From Candidatus Omnitrophota bacterium (GTDB lineage Bacteria; Hinthialibacterota; Hinthialibacteria; Hinthialibacterales; Hinthialibacteraceae): a DNA stretch of 64,000 nucleotides. The notes under the pieces are model-generated. The model was not told where the DNA came from. It saw only the letters and a list, made by a program, of their open reading frames with translations, and made no database searches. Position 1 is the stretch's first letter, and each line of letters starts with the position of its first letter. The DNA lies in the NCBI GenBank assembly GCA_003598175.1, contig QZKN01000151.1:1-64000 (forward strand), in the 5' to 3' direction. This document shows, one piece after another, positions 51,946 to 61,662 of the stretch. The position numbers and the translations under genes are program-made.

Positions 51946-54321
51946 GTGAAAACCGTGCCTACCGTAATGGACACTCAAACTCAATGCACCTACCGGCGCA
52001 TTGCGCTGGTCGGCAATCCCAATACCGGGAAAACCACGCTGTTCAACGCTCTGACCGGCCTCAATCACAAAGTCAGCAATTATCCCGGCGTGACGGTCGA
52101 AAGAAAAATCGGCCATTTTCAACTGCATGATCAACCATTTGAAATCGTGGATTTGCCGGGAACCTACAGTTTGTCCGCGTATTCTCCCGATGAATTGGTG
52201 GTGACCGATATCCTGCTGAATCAACAGGCGGGAGAAGAACCGATCGATCTGGTCATCGCCATCGTCGACGCCAGCAATTTAAACCGCCATTTTTACCTCC
52301 TTTCGCAATTGTTCGAACTCGGTTTACCCATTATTGTCGCCCTCAACATGATTGATATCGCGGAAGCGCGAAATCTGCGCATCGACGTACAAGGCCTGTC
52401 GCACGATCTCGGAATCCCCATCGTTCCCATGTGCGCCAACAGCGGCAGAGGAATCGAGGAACTGAAGAAATGTATTGAACAAATCACTGCCGGTCATGGC
52501 GCAATTCCACGCATTCGTCCCCATCTGCCGGATAGCATCCAATCCGCCTTTCACACATTGCGGGAATGGATTCGTTCGCATGAGATGATCGCCGGGCGTT
52601 CCATTCCCGATGCGGAAATCTATCGCGCCTTCATGGACAAAGAAGGCGTTTTCGAACAACGCCTGGCGCGCATCCTTGGTCCATCTTTTATCGAAGAACT
52701 TCAGAACTGCCGCAATGCCGTCCATAATACACATTCTCTTACCGCGATCGAAGCGAAATCCCGCTATGATTGGATCGCCACGGTTTTATACGGCCATATC
52801 ACTCATCCCGAACAACCGGTTCGGATTCTGTCGGATAAACTTGACCGGATTTTAATGCACAAGATCTATGGAATGGTGATCTTTTTTGTCGTCATGGCGT
52901 TGATGTTTCAATCCATCTTTACCTGGGCCGCGCCGATTATGGATCTGATCGATGCGTTTTTCGCCGCCGCCGGTCAATTTGTGCTTACATTCATGCCGGA
53001 AGGGACGTTACGCAGCCTCCTCGTCGATGGAATCGTCGCCGGCGTCGGCGGCGTGTTAATTTTTCTTCCGCAAATCGCCATCCTTTTTTTCTTCATCGCC
53101 ATTTTGGAAGATTGCGGGTATCTGCCTCGCGCCGCCTCGCTGATGGATCGGTTTTTATCCCGTTTCGGTTTGTCCGGACAATCGTTTATTCCGATGCTGT
53201 CATCCTTTGCGTGTGCGGTTCCCGGCGTGATGGCCACGCGAACCATCGCGGACCGGCAAAGCCGCCTTTTAACCATTCTGGTTGCTCCATTAATGAGTTG
53301 CTCGGCGCGGCTGCCGGTTTATTTGATTTTTATCGCCGCGTTTGTTCCCGACCGCTCTGTTTTGGGATCGTGGATCAATTTGCAGGGATTCACCCTCCTC
53401 GCGATGTATTTGATCGGTATCGTCACGGCTCTTGCCGTTTCACTTATGTTTCGCCGCACGCTGATGAAAAAAACGCCGTCGCACTTTATTCTCGAAATGC
53501 CTACCTACAAAATGCCCCTGCCGCGCACGGTGCTATTCTACGTGTACGAACGGAGCAAAGATTTTGTGGTCCGCGCGGGAACCATTATCCTTTGCGTATC
53601 GGTTTTGGTTTGGGCGCTGGCATATTTTCCTCATCCCGCTTCCATCACACAGGAATTTGATCGGCAACGGGAAGAAGCGGAATTCCGTTTTCGCGGAGAT
53701 GCTCTTTCCATTCTAAGAACCATCAATCTCGCCATCGGCGATGCGTCGTTAAGTACACAAGAATTGATCGATAGAACGGAAACCGATCCAGCTCTGCAAA
53801 ATCCCGTTTCCAACACACCAGCGGCACGTTATCACGAGCGCATTATCGAATATGAGAATCGTCTCGCCGGAATCGATGCGGAAGCAGCCGGAGAATTCAT
53901 CCGCCGGAGTTATTTGGGCCGCATGGGCAAACTGATCGAGCCGATCGTGACGCCGCTGGGTTGGGATTGGCGCATCGGAATGGCGACGCTTGCCTCGTTT
54001 CCCGCACGGGAACTGATCGTGGCTGCGTTGAGTACGATATTAAACACCGGCGCGGACGTGGACGACTCCTCGGTCAGTTTACGCGCGGCCATCGCCGGCG
54101 CAACTCGCGAAGATGGAAGCCCGCTGTTCACTTTGGCCGTGGCGCTGTCCGTCATGGTGTTTTTTGCCTTATGCTGCCAATGCGCGGCCACGCTGGCCAT
54201 TATCAAACGGGAAACGAATTCCTGGTTTTGGCCCGTTTTCACCTTTACCTACATGACAGTCCTGGCGTATTCTGGCGCTTTTCTCACTTATCGTATCGGA
54301 CTTTGGTTGGGATTGACGTAA
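51946..54321 (+). CDS. feoB: Ferrous iron transporter FeoB
   Basis: A 791-residue inner membrane iron(II) transporter. An N-terminal G domain has G1 ALVGNPNTGKTTLFNAL, the NYPGVTVERK G2 loop, G3 DLPGTYSLSAYSPDE and G4 NMID. The membrane part carries the two Gate domains with conserved cysteines (SSFACAVPGVMATRTI and VAPLMSCSARLPVYLI). The start is uncertain: GTG 51946, GTG 51955 or ATG 51967 are all in frame. A large loop (about 570-650) follows the first Gate. A GGGAGG at about 51924 is too far for the first codon but may feed a nearby start. A Cys-rich membrane gene follows directly. Confidence 0.93.
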   Translation: MKTVPTVMDTQTQCTYRRIALVGNPNTGKTTLFNALTGLNHKVSNYPGVTVERKIGHFQLHDQPFEIVDLPGTYSLSAYSPDELVVTDILLNQQAGEEPIDLVIAIVDASNLNRHFYLLSQLFELGLPIIVALNMIDIAEARNLRIDVQGLSHDLGIPIVPMCANSGRGIEELKKCIEQITAGHGAIPRIRPHLPDSIQSAFHTLREWIRSHEMIAGRSIPDAEIYRAFMDKEGVFEQRLARILGPSFIEELQNCRNAVHNTHSLTAIEAKSRYDWIATVLYGHITHPEQPVRILSDKLDRILMHKIYGMVIFFVVMALMFQSIFTWAAPIMDLIDAFFAAAGQFVLTFMPEGTLRSLLVDGIVAGVGGVLIFLPQIAILFFFIAILEDCGYLPRAASLMDRFLSRFGLSGQSFIPMLSSFACAVPGVMATRTIADRQSRLLTILVAPLMSCSARLPVYLIFIAAFVPDRSVLGSWINLQGFTLLAMYLIGIVTALAVSLMFRRTLMKKTPSHFILEMPTYKMPLPRTVLFYVYERSKDFVVRAGTIILCVSVLVWALAYFPHPASITQEFDRQREEAEFRFRGDALSILRTINLAIGDASLSTQELIDRTETDPALQNPVSNTPAARYHERIIEYENRLAGIDAEAAGEFIRRSYLGRMGKLIEPIVTPLGWDWRIGMATLASFPARELIVAALSTILNTGADVDDSSVSLRAAIAGATREDGSPLFTLAVALSVMVFFALCCQCAATLAIIKRETNSWFWPVFTFTYMTVLAYSGAFLTYRIGLWLGLT

Positions 54322-54332
54322 GGAGTTTCTCG

Positions 54333-54497
54333 ATGGATTGGCAAACCTTGATCGTATTTATGATTGTTGTTCTATGTGGTTTTTGGGCTGGTGGACATAT
54401 TTATCGTTCTCTGACCGGCGGCTGCTGCTACCGTTGTGTAAAAATGAAGCGAATGGCCATGCAATCTTCCCGCATCTCCAAAAAAGAAGAAAAATAA
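54333..54497 (+). CDS. FeoB-associated Cys-rich membrane protein
   Basis: A 54-residue protein too short for most gene callers. One membrane helix (LIVFMIVVLCGFWAGGHIYR) is followed by GGCCYRCVKMKRMAM, a Cys cluster typical of the small FeoB-associated Cys-rich family (sometimes called FeoC-like). AGGAG lies eight bases before the ATG, and the feoB stop is 11 bases upstream, so it is co-translated with feoB. It probably helps iron transfer or FeoB stability. The call rests on position and composition. Confidence 0.8.
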   Translation: MDWQTLIVFMIVVLCGFWAGGHIYRSLTGGCCYRCVKMKRMAMQSSRISKKEEK

Positions 54498-54559
54498 TCC
54501 GTGGGTTCGTCAACCGCTGTTTTTACGGTACCCTCCCCTGCCATCCTCATTAAACTATG

Positions 54560-54565
54560 TATAAT
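54560..54565 (+). promoter_or_regulatory. Isolated TATAAT box upstream of the PEP-synthase-like gene
   Basis: A perfect TATAAT preceded directly by TG lies between feoB's cluster and the dikinase-like gene. No -35 box is found at 16-19 bases. If used, transcription starts near 54572, which agrees with translation from 54606 and not from an upstream ATG at 54501. Confidence 0.35.
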
Positions 54566-54605
54566 ACTGCCACCAGTCATAATCCATAATATCGCAGGAT
54601 GGATT

Positions 54606-57215
54606 ATGTTGTTCAACCCATCAAAACCGGTCGAGGATGAATTGATGGATTCAAACGGTGGATCCCATCATCATGATCAGAGTGAAACCATGAAGTGGTT
54701 AAGCAACCTATTTAAAAAGGAATCCCGAAAAACCGGCGCTTCCTTGCTCACGCTGAACGATAGATTGCGTGATTTTCTCACGCTGTTGCATAAACATGAC
54801 CAGGTTCTTGCCGTTCTGGGCGACATGGAGGAAAAACATCAAAAAGCCGAACCGTTTGACATCCACTATATCCGTTCGAGTTTGAATGAAATCCGTCACG
54901 GCATGAATCTGATCGTCGAAAAAATGATCGCACTCGGCGGTGAAAAATATGGGATCTTGCGGGAACGATGCGCCGTCATCGAATCCGAGATCGCGAGCGT
55001 ATGTCCCGGCGCCCATCCGATTGAACCGGACGAATTCATCATCCCTTTCAATCAATTGGATCGCAGTCATGCTCCCGGCGTCGGCAGCAAGAACGCACAG
55101 CTGGGTGAATTGAAAACCAAATTGAGCATTCCGGTTCCGGAGGGATTCGCCATTACCGCCTGGGCTTATCAACATTTTCTTACCGTCAACCGGTTGCAAA
55201 CCAAAATCGACGAATATCTCGATAAAGTCGATCTGTCACGTCTTGACGAACTCGAACAGGTCAGCCGGGAAGTGCAATTGCTTATTACCACGAGTCCCGT
55301 TCCGCGTGATTTGGAGGACGCCATCTACGCCGCCTATGATGATTTGAAGTCCCGCGTGCCGTTGGGAAGAGTGGCTCTGCGTTCCAGCGCCATAGCGGAA
55401 GACGCCTTTTACAGCTTCGCCGGACAATACGCCACGATTCTCAATGTACGCGAAAATCATCTGATCGATCATTACAAAGACATTCTCGCCAGCCAATTTT
55501 CCGCCAAAGCAATCTATTATCTCCTCGGCCATACCTTATCCGAGGCGGAATTCGCCATGAGCGTGGGATGCGTGGCCATGGTGGACGCGGCGGCCGGCGG
55601 CGTGGTCTATACACGCAATCCGATTCATCCCGACCGCGATTGTCTTTTGGTTCATTCCGTTTTCGGTTTGGGAAAATCGCTCGTGGATGGCACGTTGACG
55701 CCGGATGTGTTCCGCATCGCAAGGCGGGATGGGACTATCGAAAAGTCTCACATTGCCCCAAAGCCGACCCGGTTGGTGTTGAAAAATGATGAAGGGATCG
55801 AAGAGGAGAAGGTGCCCGAAGAAAAGCAGACACAAGCCTCGATCGAGCCGTTCCATCTCACCCAACTGGTGGATTATGCGTTGAAAATCGAAGCCCATTA
55901 CGGCTGCCCGCAGGACATCGAATGGGCCATCGATCGCGAAGGGCGGCTGTGCTTTTTGCAGACGCGTCCCCTGCGCGTGATACAACCGCAAATCGCGGCT
56001 CTCGATCCCTACGTTCCCGGCATGAAAACGATTTTATCCGGCGGGATCACCGTTTACCCGGGTGTGGGCGCGGGACCGGTTTTTCATATTGCTTCCACGC
56101 AAAACCTGCCTGACGTCCCCGACGGCGCGGTGCTCGTGGCGCCTCATCCCTTTCCCGGTTTGGTCACGGTCATGAACAAGATCAATGCGTTGGTTACCGA
56201 AATCGGCGGCGTAGCCAGCCACATGGCCACGCTGGCGCGTGAAGTGCGATTGCCCACATTAGTCGGCGTGAAGGAAGCGCGGCAGCTGCCATCCAATCAA
56301 ACCGTCACTGTCGATGCCACGGGTGGATGTATTTTTGACGGAATTCACCCGGATTTGGGCGAGCGGCGCTGCATGAAACACGAACTGTTTGAAGATACGG
56401 CGCGTTATCAATTGCTCCACCAATTATTATCCAAAATCTCTCCGCTCAATCTGTTGAATCCCGCCGACGAGGATTTTGTCGCATCCAAATGCCTGACCTA
56501 TCACGACGTCATTCGTTTTGCGCATCAAAAAGCGTTGGAAGAAATGTTTGCCGGCGCCCAAAAAATGAGAGACAAACATCGCCTGGGCGCTCGCTTGAAG
56601 AGCGACATTCCACTGCCGGTGAATATCATATCCATCGAAAAGGAATGTCTCGATCCCGGTAAGAAATGGGTGGAAGCGGATGAACTCTGCTCGGTTCTGA
56701 TGCAATCGTTTTGGCAAGGGATCAAGGATCAGGGCTGGCCTTCGCAGCGGCCGACGACCGATGTTAAAGGATTTATGTCCGCCGTGGCGACCACCATGAC
56801 CATGGGCAGCCAACCGGAATTTCAGGAAAACAGTTTTGCGATTGTCAGCAAGGAATATATGATCTTAAGTTTGAATCTGGGCTATCACTTCACCACCATT
56901 GAAGCGATTTGCGCGAATGAGAAGGATAAGAGTTATATTCGTTTCCAACACAAGGGCGGCGGCGCGCCATTCGACCGGCGCGTCCGGCGCGTTCGCATCC
57001 TGTCCGATGTGTTCGCGAAGATGGGATACGAATATATCAGCAAAGGCGATTTTTTCGAAGCAACAATATCCTATTTGAGTTGCCGGATCATCAATGAAAA
57101 ATTACGTCTGCTTGGCCGTTTATGCATGTTAACCAAACAACTCGACATGGCATTGTCGAACGACGCCATCGCGGAATGGTATTCGGAAGATATTATAAAG
57201 AAAATGAAATTATAA
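54606..57215 (+). CDS. PEP synthase/PPDK-like phosphotransferase without the PEP-binding barrel
   Basis: About 869 residues, soluble. The first 130 residues are helical and unlike the family. Then a PPDK-type ATP-grasp domain: NQLDRSHAPGVGSKNAQLGE, ALRSSAIAEDAFYSFAGQY, GGVVYTRNPIHPDRD, DIEWAIDREGRLCFLQTRPL. The swivelling phospho-His domain follows: PGVGAGPVF and GGVASHMATLAREVRLPTLV with His539 as the likely phospho-acceptor. The standard C-terminal TIM barrel for PEP/pyruvate is not seen; the last 240 residues are an unrecognised domain. The layout therefore resembles rifampin phosphotransferase-type or other two-domain relatives. The start at 54606 has AGGA; ATG 54645 is an alternative. 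The CBS gene follows 12 bases later, likely as a partner. Confidence 0.75.
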   Translation: MLFNPSKPVEDELMDSNGGSHHHDQSETMKWLSNLFKKESRKTGASLLTLNDRLRDFLTLLHKHDQVLAVLGDMEEKHQKAEPFDIHYIRSSLNEIRHGMNLIVEKMIALGGEKYGILRERCAVIESEIASVCPGAHPIEPDEFIIPFNQLDRSHAPGVGSKNAQLGELKTKLSIPVPEGFAITAWAYQHFLTVNRLQTKIDEYLDKVDLSRLDELEQVSREVQLLITTSPVPRDLEDAIYAAYDDLKSRVPLGRVALRSSAIAEDAFYSFAGQYATILNVRENHLIDHYKDILASQFSAKAIYYLLGHTLSEAEFAMSVGCVAMVDAAAGGVVYTRNPIHPDRDCLLVHSVFGLGKSLVDGTLTPDVFRIARRDGTIEKSHIAPKPTRLVLKNDEGIEEEKVPEEKQTQASIEPFHLTQLVDYALKIEAHYGCPQDIEWAIDREGRLCFLQTRPLRVIQPQIAALDPYVPGMKTILSGGITVYPGVGAGPVFHIASTQNLPDVPDGAVLVAPHPFPGLVTVMNKINALVTEIGGVASHMATLAREVRLPTLVGVKEARQLPSNQTVTVDATGGCIFDGIHPDLGERRCMKHELFEDTARYQLLHQLLSKISPLNLLNPADEDFVASKCLTYHDVIRFAHQKALEEMFAGAQKMRDKHRLGARLKSDIPLPVNIISIEKECLDPGKKWVEADELCSVLMQSFWQGIKDQGWPSQRPTTDVKGFMSAVATTMTMGSQPEFQENSFAIVSKEYMILSLNLGYHFTTIEAICANEKDKSYIRFQHKGGGAPFDRRVRRVRILSDVFAKMGYEYISKGDFFEATISYLSCRIINEKLRLLGRLCMLTKQLDMALSNDAIAEWYSEDIIKKMKL

Positions 57216-57227
57216 AGGAGTGAAACG

Positions 57228-57749
57228 ATGAATCCCATAAAGGTGGGGGATGTGATGATCCCTCTTGCACATTACCCTCATATTCCCTATTGGTTCACCT
57301 TGCGGCAGGCCATGGTGGAGATGGAAAAATCCGAAATCGAAATGGACGGACGAAAATCCCTTCCGCGTATCATTTTGGTCTTCGATGAAGCATATCAATT
57401 GTTGGGAATGATTCGACGGCGGGATATTCTGCGGGGATTGGAACCCAATTTTTCGGACGGGCAATCGTTGTACAAGCAAGACATCGCATCGGAGGAACAT
57501 GCAAGCTGCTCGGAGGACCTCTCGTTTGATCGGATCGTAAACCTGTTGAAAGAACACGCTGAAAGGCCGGTTCGAGAGGTCATGTTGCCCATCGAGGTCA
57601 CCGTCGAATTCGAGGATTTCATCACCAACGCCATTTACAAAATGGTTGAAAACAATTTAAGCCTGATTCCGGTTTTAAAAGACGGGCAGGTGGTCGGCGT
57701 TATCCGTTCCGTCGACGTGTTTCAGCGCCTCGCAAAATTAATCATGTGA
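57228..57749 (+). CDS. CBS-domain pair protein
   Basis: A 173-residue cytosolic protein with two CBS repeats (about 5-75 and 112-172). Typical features are VGDVMIPLAHYP, IILVFDEAYQLLGMIRRRDI, VREVMLPIEVTVEFEDFITN, LIPVLKDGQVVGVIRSVDVF. Such pairs bind adenosine nucleotides and regulate a partner. AAGGAG before the ATG and the short gap to the dikinase-like gene show co-expression. It may sense ATP/AMP state for that enzyme; this is inference from neighbourhood. Confidence 0.87.
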   Translation: MNPIKVGDVMIPLAHYPHIPYWFTLRQAMVEMEKSEIEMDGRKSLPRIILVFDEAYQLLGMIRRRDILRGLEPNFSDGQSLYKQDIASEEHASCSEDLSFDRIVNLLKEHAERPVREVMLPIEVTVEFEDFITNAIYKMVENNLSLIPVLKDGQVVGVIRSVDVFQRLAKLIM

Positions 57750-57957
57750 GGAATCGTAATTGATCGGCGCGAATGGTTTTACGAAGAGTGAGATAAAAGG
57801 GTTGGATTCGGTGGTTGATGTTGGTAGTTGTCTCGCCAGGCGCCGCTGGATTGGCCGCCGCCGGATCGTGTCTGAAAAATATTAATACGTTGTAATTTGT
57901 GCTTTCGCTTCTTTCACTCCATCAAAGCTCAATTCCGTTGCTCAAGCAAAGGGATTC

Positions 57958-60228
57958 TTACGATGGCCGATTAAATTCGTGACTCGCCAACACCCGCCGC
58001 AACTCCTCTTTCAACGCCTCATGTTCGGTTTGAATCAAATTCGGATCCGTTTTGTGCAGTCGATCCGCCGCCTCATACGCTTCGCGCAAAAGTCCGGCGT
58101 CTTCGAAGGGATCGCCGATGCGGAATTTCAAATGGCCGCTTTGGCGGGTACCAAAATATTCGCCCGGTCCGCGAAGTTTCAAATCTTCCTCGGCGATTTT
58201 GAATCCGTCGCGGGTTTGTTCGAGCACTTTCATTCGTTGTTCGGCGAATGGAGAGATCATGGCGGGCGTGACCAGAATGCAGAATGATTTCTGCGTTCCC
58301 CGCCCGACGCGCCCCCGCAATTGATGCAGCTGTGCCAGGCCGAAACGATCCGCGCCGAGGATGACGATGATGGCGGCGTTGGGGAGATCCACTCCCACCT
58401 CAATTACCGTAGTAGCCACAACCACGTCGATTTCCCCCGCGCGCATTTTTTCCATTACGTCGCTTTTCATGTTGGCGGAATGACGGCCATGCAGAATCTC
58501 GACGCGGCGATGGGGAAGAAAGGTTTGCGAGAGACGTTCGAAGGCCTCTTCGGTCGAAGGGAGTTGCGGCGCATTCTCGGATGGCTCGATGATGGGACAG
58601 ACGACGTACGCCTGTTGTCCCGCTTCAATTTTCTGATCGACAAATTCCCAAATTTTTCGTTCATTTTCCCATGTTGTCCAACGGGTAACAATGGGCGGAC
58701 GTCCCGGGGGAAGTGTACGAATGACGGAATTATCCATGTCGCCGAACAACGTCAGAGACAAGGTGCGGGGAATGGGAGTTGCGGTGGTCACCAGCAGGTC
58801 GGGATGGTCGCCTTTTTCCATCAAGTGTTGACGCTGCGCTACTCCGAATTTATGCTGTTCGTCCACCACGACCAAGCCCAGGCGCGCAAAATTGACGCGT
58901 TCCTGAAAAAGAGCGTGTGTGCCGATCACAATGTGGGCGGAGCCGCAGGCCACGGCTTGTAGGATTTCGCGGGATTCCTTCGCTGTGACGCTGCCGGTCA
59001 GCACAACCACGTTGATCGAGGGAATACAGGCTGTCAACCGCCGGATCGAAGCGGCGTGTTGCTGCGCCAGGATTTCGGTTGGCGCCATAAGCGCGGCCTG
59101 ATATCCGCCGGCGGCGGCAACGAGCATGGCGTAGAGTGAAACCACGGTTTTGCCGGAACCGACGTCGCCATGCAGAAGACGATTCATCGGCGCGGGAGAG
59201 CAGAGTTCCTCTTGAATCTCGCGGCAGACCTTGTATTGATCTTCGGTGAATTGAAACGGCAGGTTCTGCAGAAAGATTGCCGGCCAGTGCGATGGCGTGG
59301 ACGGATCGAGCGGGGACGAAATGATATCGGAAAGCGGATCGGGTGAGGGAGGGATGTGGCTGATCCCATCCAATTTCTTCACTTTGGCGCGATAACGCCG
59401 GAGGATGAGCTGATGCAGAAAAAATTCCTCAAAAATCAGACGATTGCGCGCCGTGCGCCACACCGATGGGGATTGCCGGTTTTGGGTTTCGAATAGTTTT
59501 TGCTGAAGTAAATCCGCTTCCGATAATTCGATATCCGTTGGTGCGCCTTCGCCGGGTTGGGGAGTATGCAGGATACGAAATGTTTCCGTTCGGGTGGGAA
59601 ACCGGTTATCCGCAAGAATGAATGGCGGAAGAAATTCCTGCAGATAGGATTGAAAGCGCTCGAATGCGTGCTGCACAACTTTTTTGATGATAGTATGCGT
59701 CAATCCTTGCGTCAGCGGATACACCGGCATGAACTCAGCCGCTCCCGCATGTTCTTCTTCTACGATTTTTAATTTGGGATTCGACATTTGGATATAATGA
59801 TCATATAATTCCGCCTTCCCGTGCAGCAGCAAATGCAGGCCGTTGCGTATTTTCCCTTCCAGGAAGGGTTGATTGAACCAGACGACCTGCATGGAGCCGC
59901 TGTGGTCTTCGATGGTTACATTGAAAATGTGCCGGACTTTACTCAAATTGCGGGGGATGCGGGGCTGGTAGAACGTAACCTTGCCCAAAACGGTGGTGAC
60001 CTGCCCGGGAATCAGATTACGAATCGGAGTCCGAGTATGAAAATCCTCAAATCCTCGTGGAATGTGCCACAAGAGATCGCGAACGGTCAGTATCCCCATT
60101 TTTTCAAACAATTTTGCCCGTTGCGGTCCGACGCCGGGGCAAAACATGATGGGGGTATCCAGACCTTCACCCTGAAAAACCTTTGGTTTTTCCTTCTTTT
60201 TCGGGGATGCTGAGGATTTTCCACTCAT
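57958..60228 (-). CDS. recG: ATP-dependent DNA helicase RecG
   Basis: A 756-residue helicase that remodels stalled forks and Holliday junctions. The N-terminal wedge/OB region has FCPGVGPQRAKLFEKMGILT and RDLLWHIPRGFEDF. Helicase motifs follow: I LLHGDVGSGKTVVSLYAML, Ia MAPTEILAQQHA, II VVDEQHKFGV, III VTTATPIPRTL, V VVATTVIEVGVDLPNA and VI HQLRGRVGRG. The TRG-like end reads LKLRGPGEYFGTRQSG. The ATG at 60228 overlaps the folB stop in an ATGA arrangement, which fixes the start over a longer in-frame ATG at 60294. The length is a little above E. coli RecG. Confidence 0.94.
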   Translation of the reverse strand: MSGKSSASPKKKEKPKVFQGEGLDTPIMFCPGVGPQRAKLFEKMGILTVRDLLWHIPRGFEDFHTRTPIRNLIPGQVTTVLGKVTFYQPRIPRNLSKVRHIFNVTIEDHSGSMQVVWFNQPFLEGKIRNGLHLLLHGKAELYDHYIQMSNPKLKIVEEEHAGAAEFMPVYPLTQGLTHTIIKKVVQHAFERFQSYLQEFLPPFILADNRFPTRTETFRILHTPQPGEGAPTDIELSEADLLQQKLFETQNRQSPSVWRTARNRLIFEEFFLHQLILRRYRAKVKKLDGISHIPPSPDPLSDIISSPLDPSTPSHWPAIFLQNLPFQFTEDQYKVCREIQEELCSPAPMNRLLHGDVGSGKTVVSLYAMLVAAAGGYQAALMAPTEILAQQHAASIRRLTACIPSINVVVLTGSVTAKESREILQAVACGSAHIVIGTHALFQERVNFARLGLVVVDEQHKFGVAQRQHLMEKGDHPDLLVTTATPIPRTLSLTLFGDMDNSVIRTLPPGRPPIVTRWTTWENERKIWEFVDQKIEAGQQAYVVCPIIEPSENAPQLPSTEEAFERLSQTFLPHRRVEILHGRHSANMKSDVMEKMRAGEIDVVVATTVIEVGVDLPNAAIIVILGADRFGLAQLHQLRGRVGRGTQKSFCILVTPAMISPFAEQRMKVLEQTRDGFKIAEEDLKLRGPGEYFGTRQSGHLKFRIGDPFEDAGLLREAYEAADRLHKTDPNLIQTEHEALKEELRRVLASHEFNRPS

Positions 60229-60593
60229 GACGAATGCTTGCGAGTCCGTTCGATCTCCACTCCCACCAATCCGTCGAATTCGGGAATACAACACTTGGGT
60301 TTTATTGCTTTGATTCGGACCGATTCGCCCCCTCTCTCGAAAATCATGGTTGCGATGTGTTCACACAAGGTTTCGAGAAGAATAAACGTTTTCGATTCCG
60401 CCATTCTTCTGATATCGTGAAACACCGCTTCATAATCCAGCGTATCTTCCAGACGCTCCGTTGTCGCCGCTTTTTTTGTGTCAAATGCAATATGAATATC
60501 GAGGCGAACGGGTTGAACTGATTCCCGTTCTTCCCTCGTCACGCCGATATGAAGCGGGATGGTTACTTGTTCGAGAAAAATAATATCATTCAT
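60225..60593 (-). CDS. folB: Dihydroneopterin aldolase FolB
   Basis: A 122-residue enzyme of tetrahydrofolate synthesis. It shows MNDIIFLEQVTIPLHIGVTR, then EERESVQPVRLDIHIAFDT with the conserved Glu, LDYEAVFHDIRRMAES, and IKPKCCIPEFDGLVGVEIER with the catalytic Lys region. The length is normal. It overlaps recG by four bases, and the upstream membrane-protein gene ends 18 bases before it, so three genes form an operon. Some members also act as epimerase (FolX type), but the neighbourhood gives no hint. Confidence 0.88.
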   Translation of the reverse strand: MNDIIFLEQVTIPLHIGVTREERESVQPVRLDIHIAFDTKKAATTERLEDTLDYEAVFHDIRRMAESKTFILLETLCEHIATMIFERGGESVRIKAIKPKCCIPEFDGLVGVEIERTRKHSS

Positions 60594-60611
60594 TTTTTAT
60601 AAGGAATCGGT

Positions 60612-61412
60612 TTATTTCGTAATTTCCTCGACGTACTCATCGAAATGAAGAACAATGAAGTCCAGCACGGCCGCATTGTCATCGGGCTGGAAGGTATCGG
60701 CCGTCTGTTTGAGAATCTCCGCATTTTGCGGGACAAAATCCACTTTACGCAGGTTTTTTTGCAGGTCGTCGCGATTCATTCTGTTTCCGTGGATTTTGGT
60801 TCTTCCCAAATCGATGTTGACATCTTTCGTTTTTATTTGCGCCTCATCAAAATGGTGCAGATAATTCTCCCACATTGAGACCCCCTCCTCAAAACCGTTT
60901 TCCGCCGCCTTCGCGAGCGTACCGAGACAGGTGCGGGTAAGCCATTGATATTCTTTCAGGGACATTTCCTGTTCGTCCAGTTTTTGAACCTGCTTCTGCG
61001 CGATATTCGCCGCCATATTGGCAGCCAGATGCACGATATCTTTGATTTTACCGATGCCTTTCAATTTCGATTTAATCCCTTCCGATTCGAATTGTTTGCC
61101 GATTTCATCGCCGGTTAGTTCCAATTTCTGCAGGTATTCCGTGGCAAACTCGACGGCCTCGACGCGGATTTGAAGAAAGGCTTTTACCCGTTCCTCATTC
61201 ATCACCCCGTCGTCCGGTGGAGTGAACGGATAATCCTGATCGAGTTTTTGAAACTCTATCGCCACTTCCTGATAAGCGGCCTGGATTTCCTGCCCGAATT
61301 GATAACCCTGATAGGCGATGAATCCGATTCCGCCCGCCATCAATAAGGAAAACAGCAGGACGAATAATCCGCAACCCATACACCCCCATAAAAAGACTTT
61401 GTTTTTTGCCAT
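60612..61412 (-). CDS. Hypothetical single-span membrane protein
   Basis: A 266-residue protein with one N-terminal membrane helix (about 8-35; CGLFVLLFSLLMAGGIGFIA) and a charged helical domain facing outward. It contains AYQEVAIEFQKLDQD, ATEYLQKLELTGDEIGKQFE, and ends LDFIVLHFDEYVEEITK. I recognise no family. GAGGGAG before the ATG supports the start. It is the first gene of the folB-recG operon, but nothing suggests a functional link. Confidence 0.65.
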   Translation of the reverse strand: MAKNKVFLWGCMGCGLFVLLFSLLMAGGIGFIAYQGYQFGQEIQAAYQEVAIEFQKLDQDYPFTPPDDGVMNEERVKAFLQIRVEAVEFATEYLQKLELTGDEIGKQFESEGIKSKLKGIGKIKDIVHLAANMAANIAQKQVQKLDEQEMSLKEYQWLTRTCLGTLAKAAENGFEEGVSMWENYLHHFDEAQIKTKDVNIDLGRTKIHGNRMNRDDLQKNLRKVDFVPQNAEILKQTADTFQPDDNAAVLDFIVLHFDEYVEEITK

Positions 61413-61662
61413 GATCGCTTCTCCCTCTTCAACAATCTATACGTATGGTCCCCATTTTTTTTCGCACGGCAAGAAAAAAATATCAAATCACCACGCCGCG
61501 AAATGTCAATCATATACGACAATGATGGCATCGAACCATAAAATTATCAATTGCGGATAACCTGTTCATGCCGCTTGCCATGTTTTGGTTCCATCGGAAT
61601 TGTTTTTCCTGACGCTTCCACGATTTCATGATATGATATCAAGAAAAAAACAGGATTTTAAG

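Noticed and set aside
51933-52130. 65-codon frame using the GGGAGG site before feoB
   Set aside because: It is out of frame with feoB, encodes no known peptide and overlaps the essential G1 motif region.
57750-57957. Possible remnant frame after recG on the minus strand (peptide TRSGGGQSSGAWRDNY)
   Set aside because: No start codon, no matching family and only about 30 codons; low-complexity chance coding is more likely.
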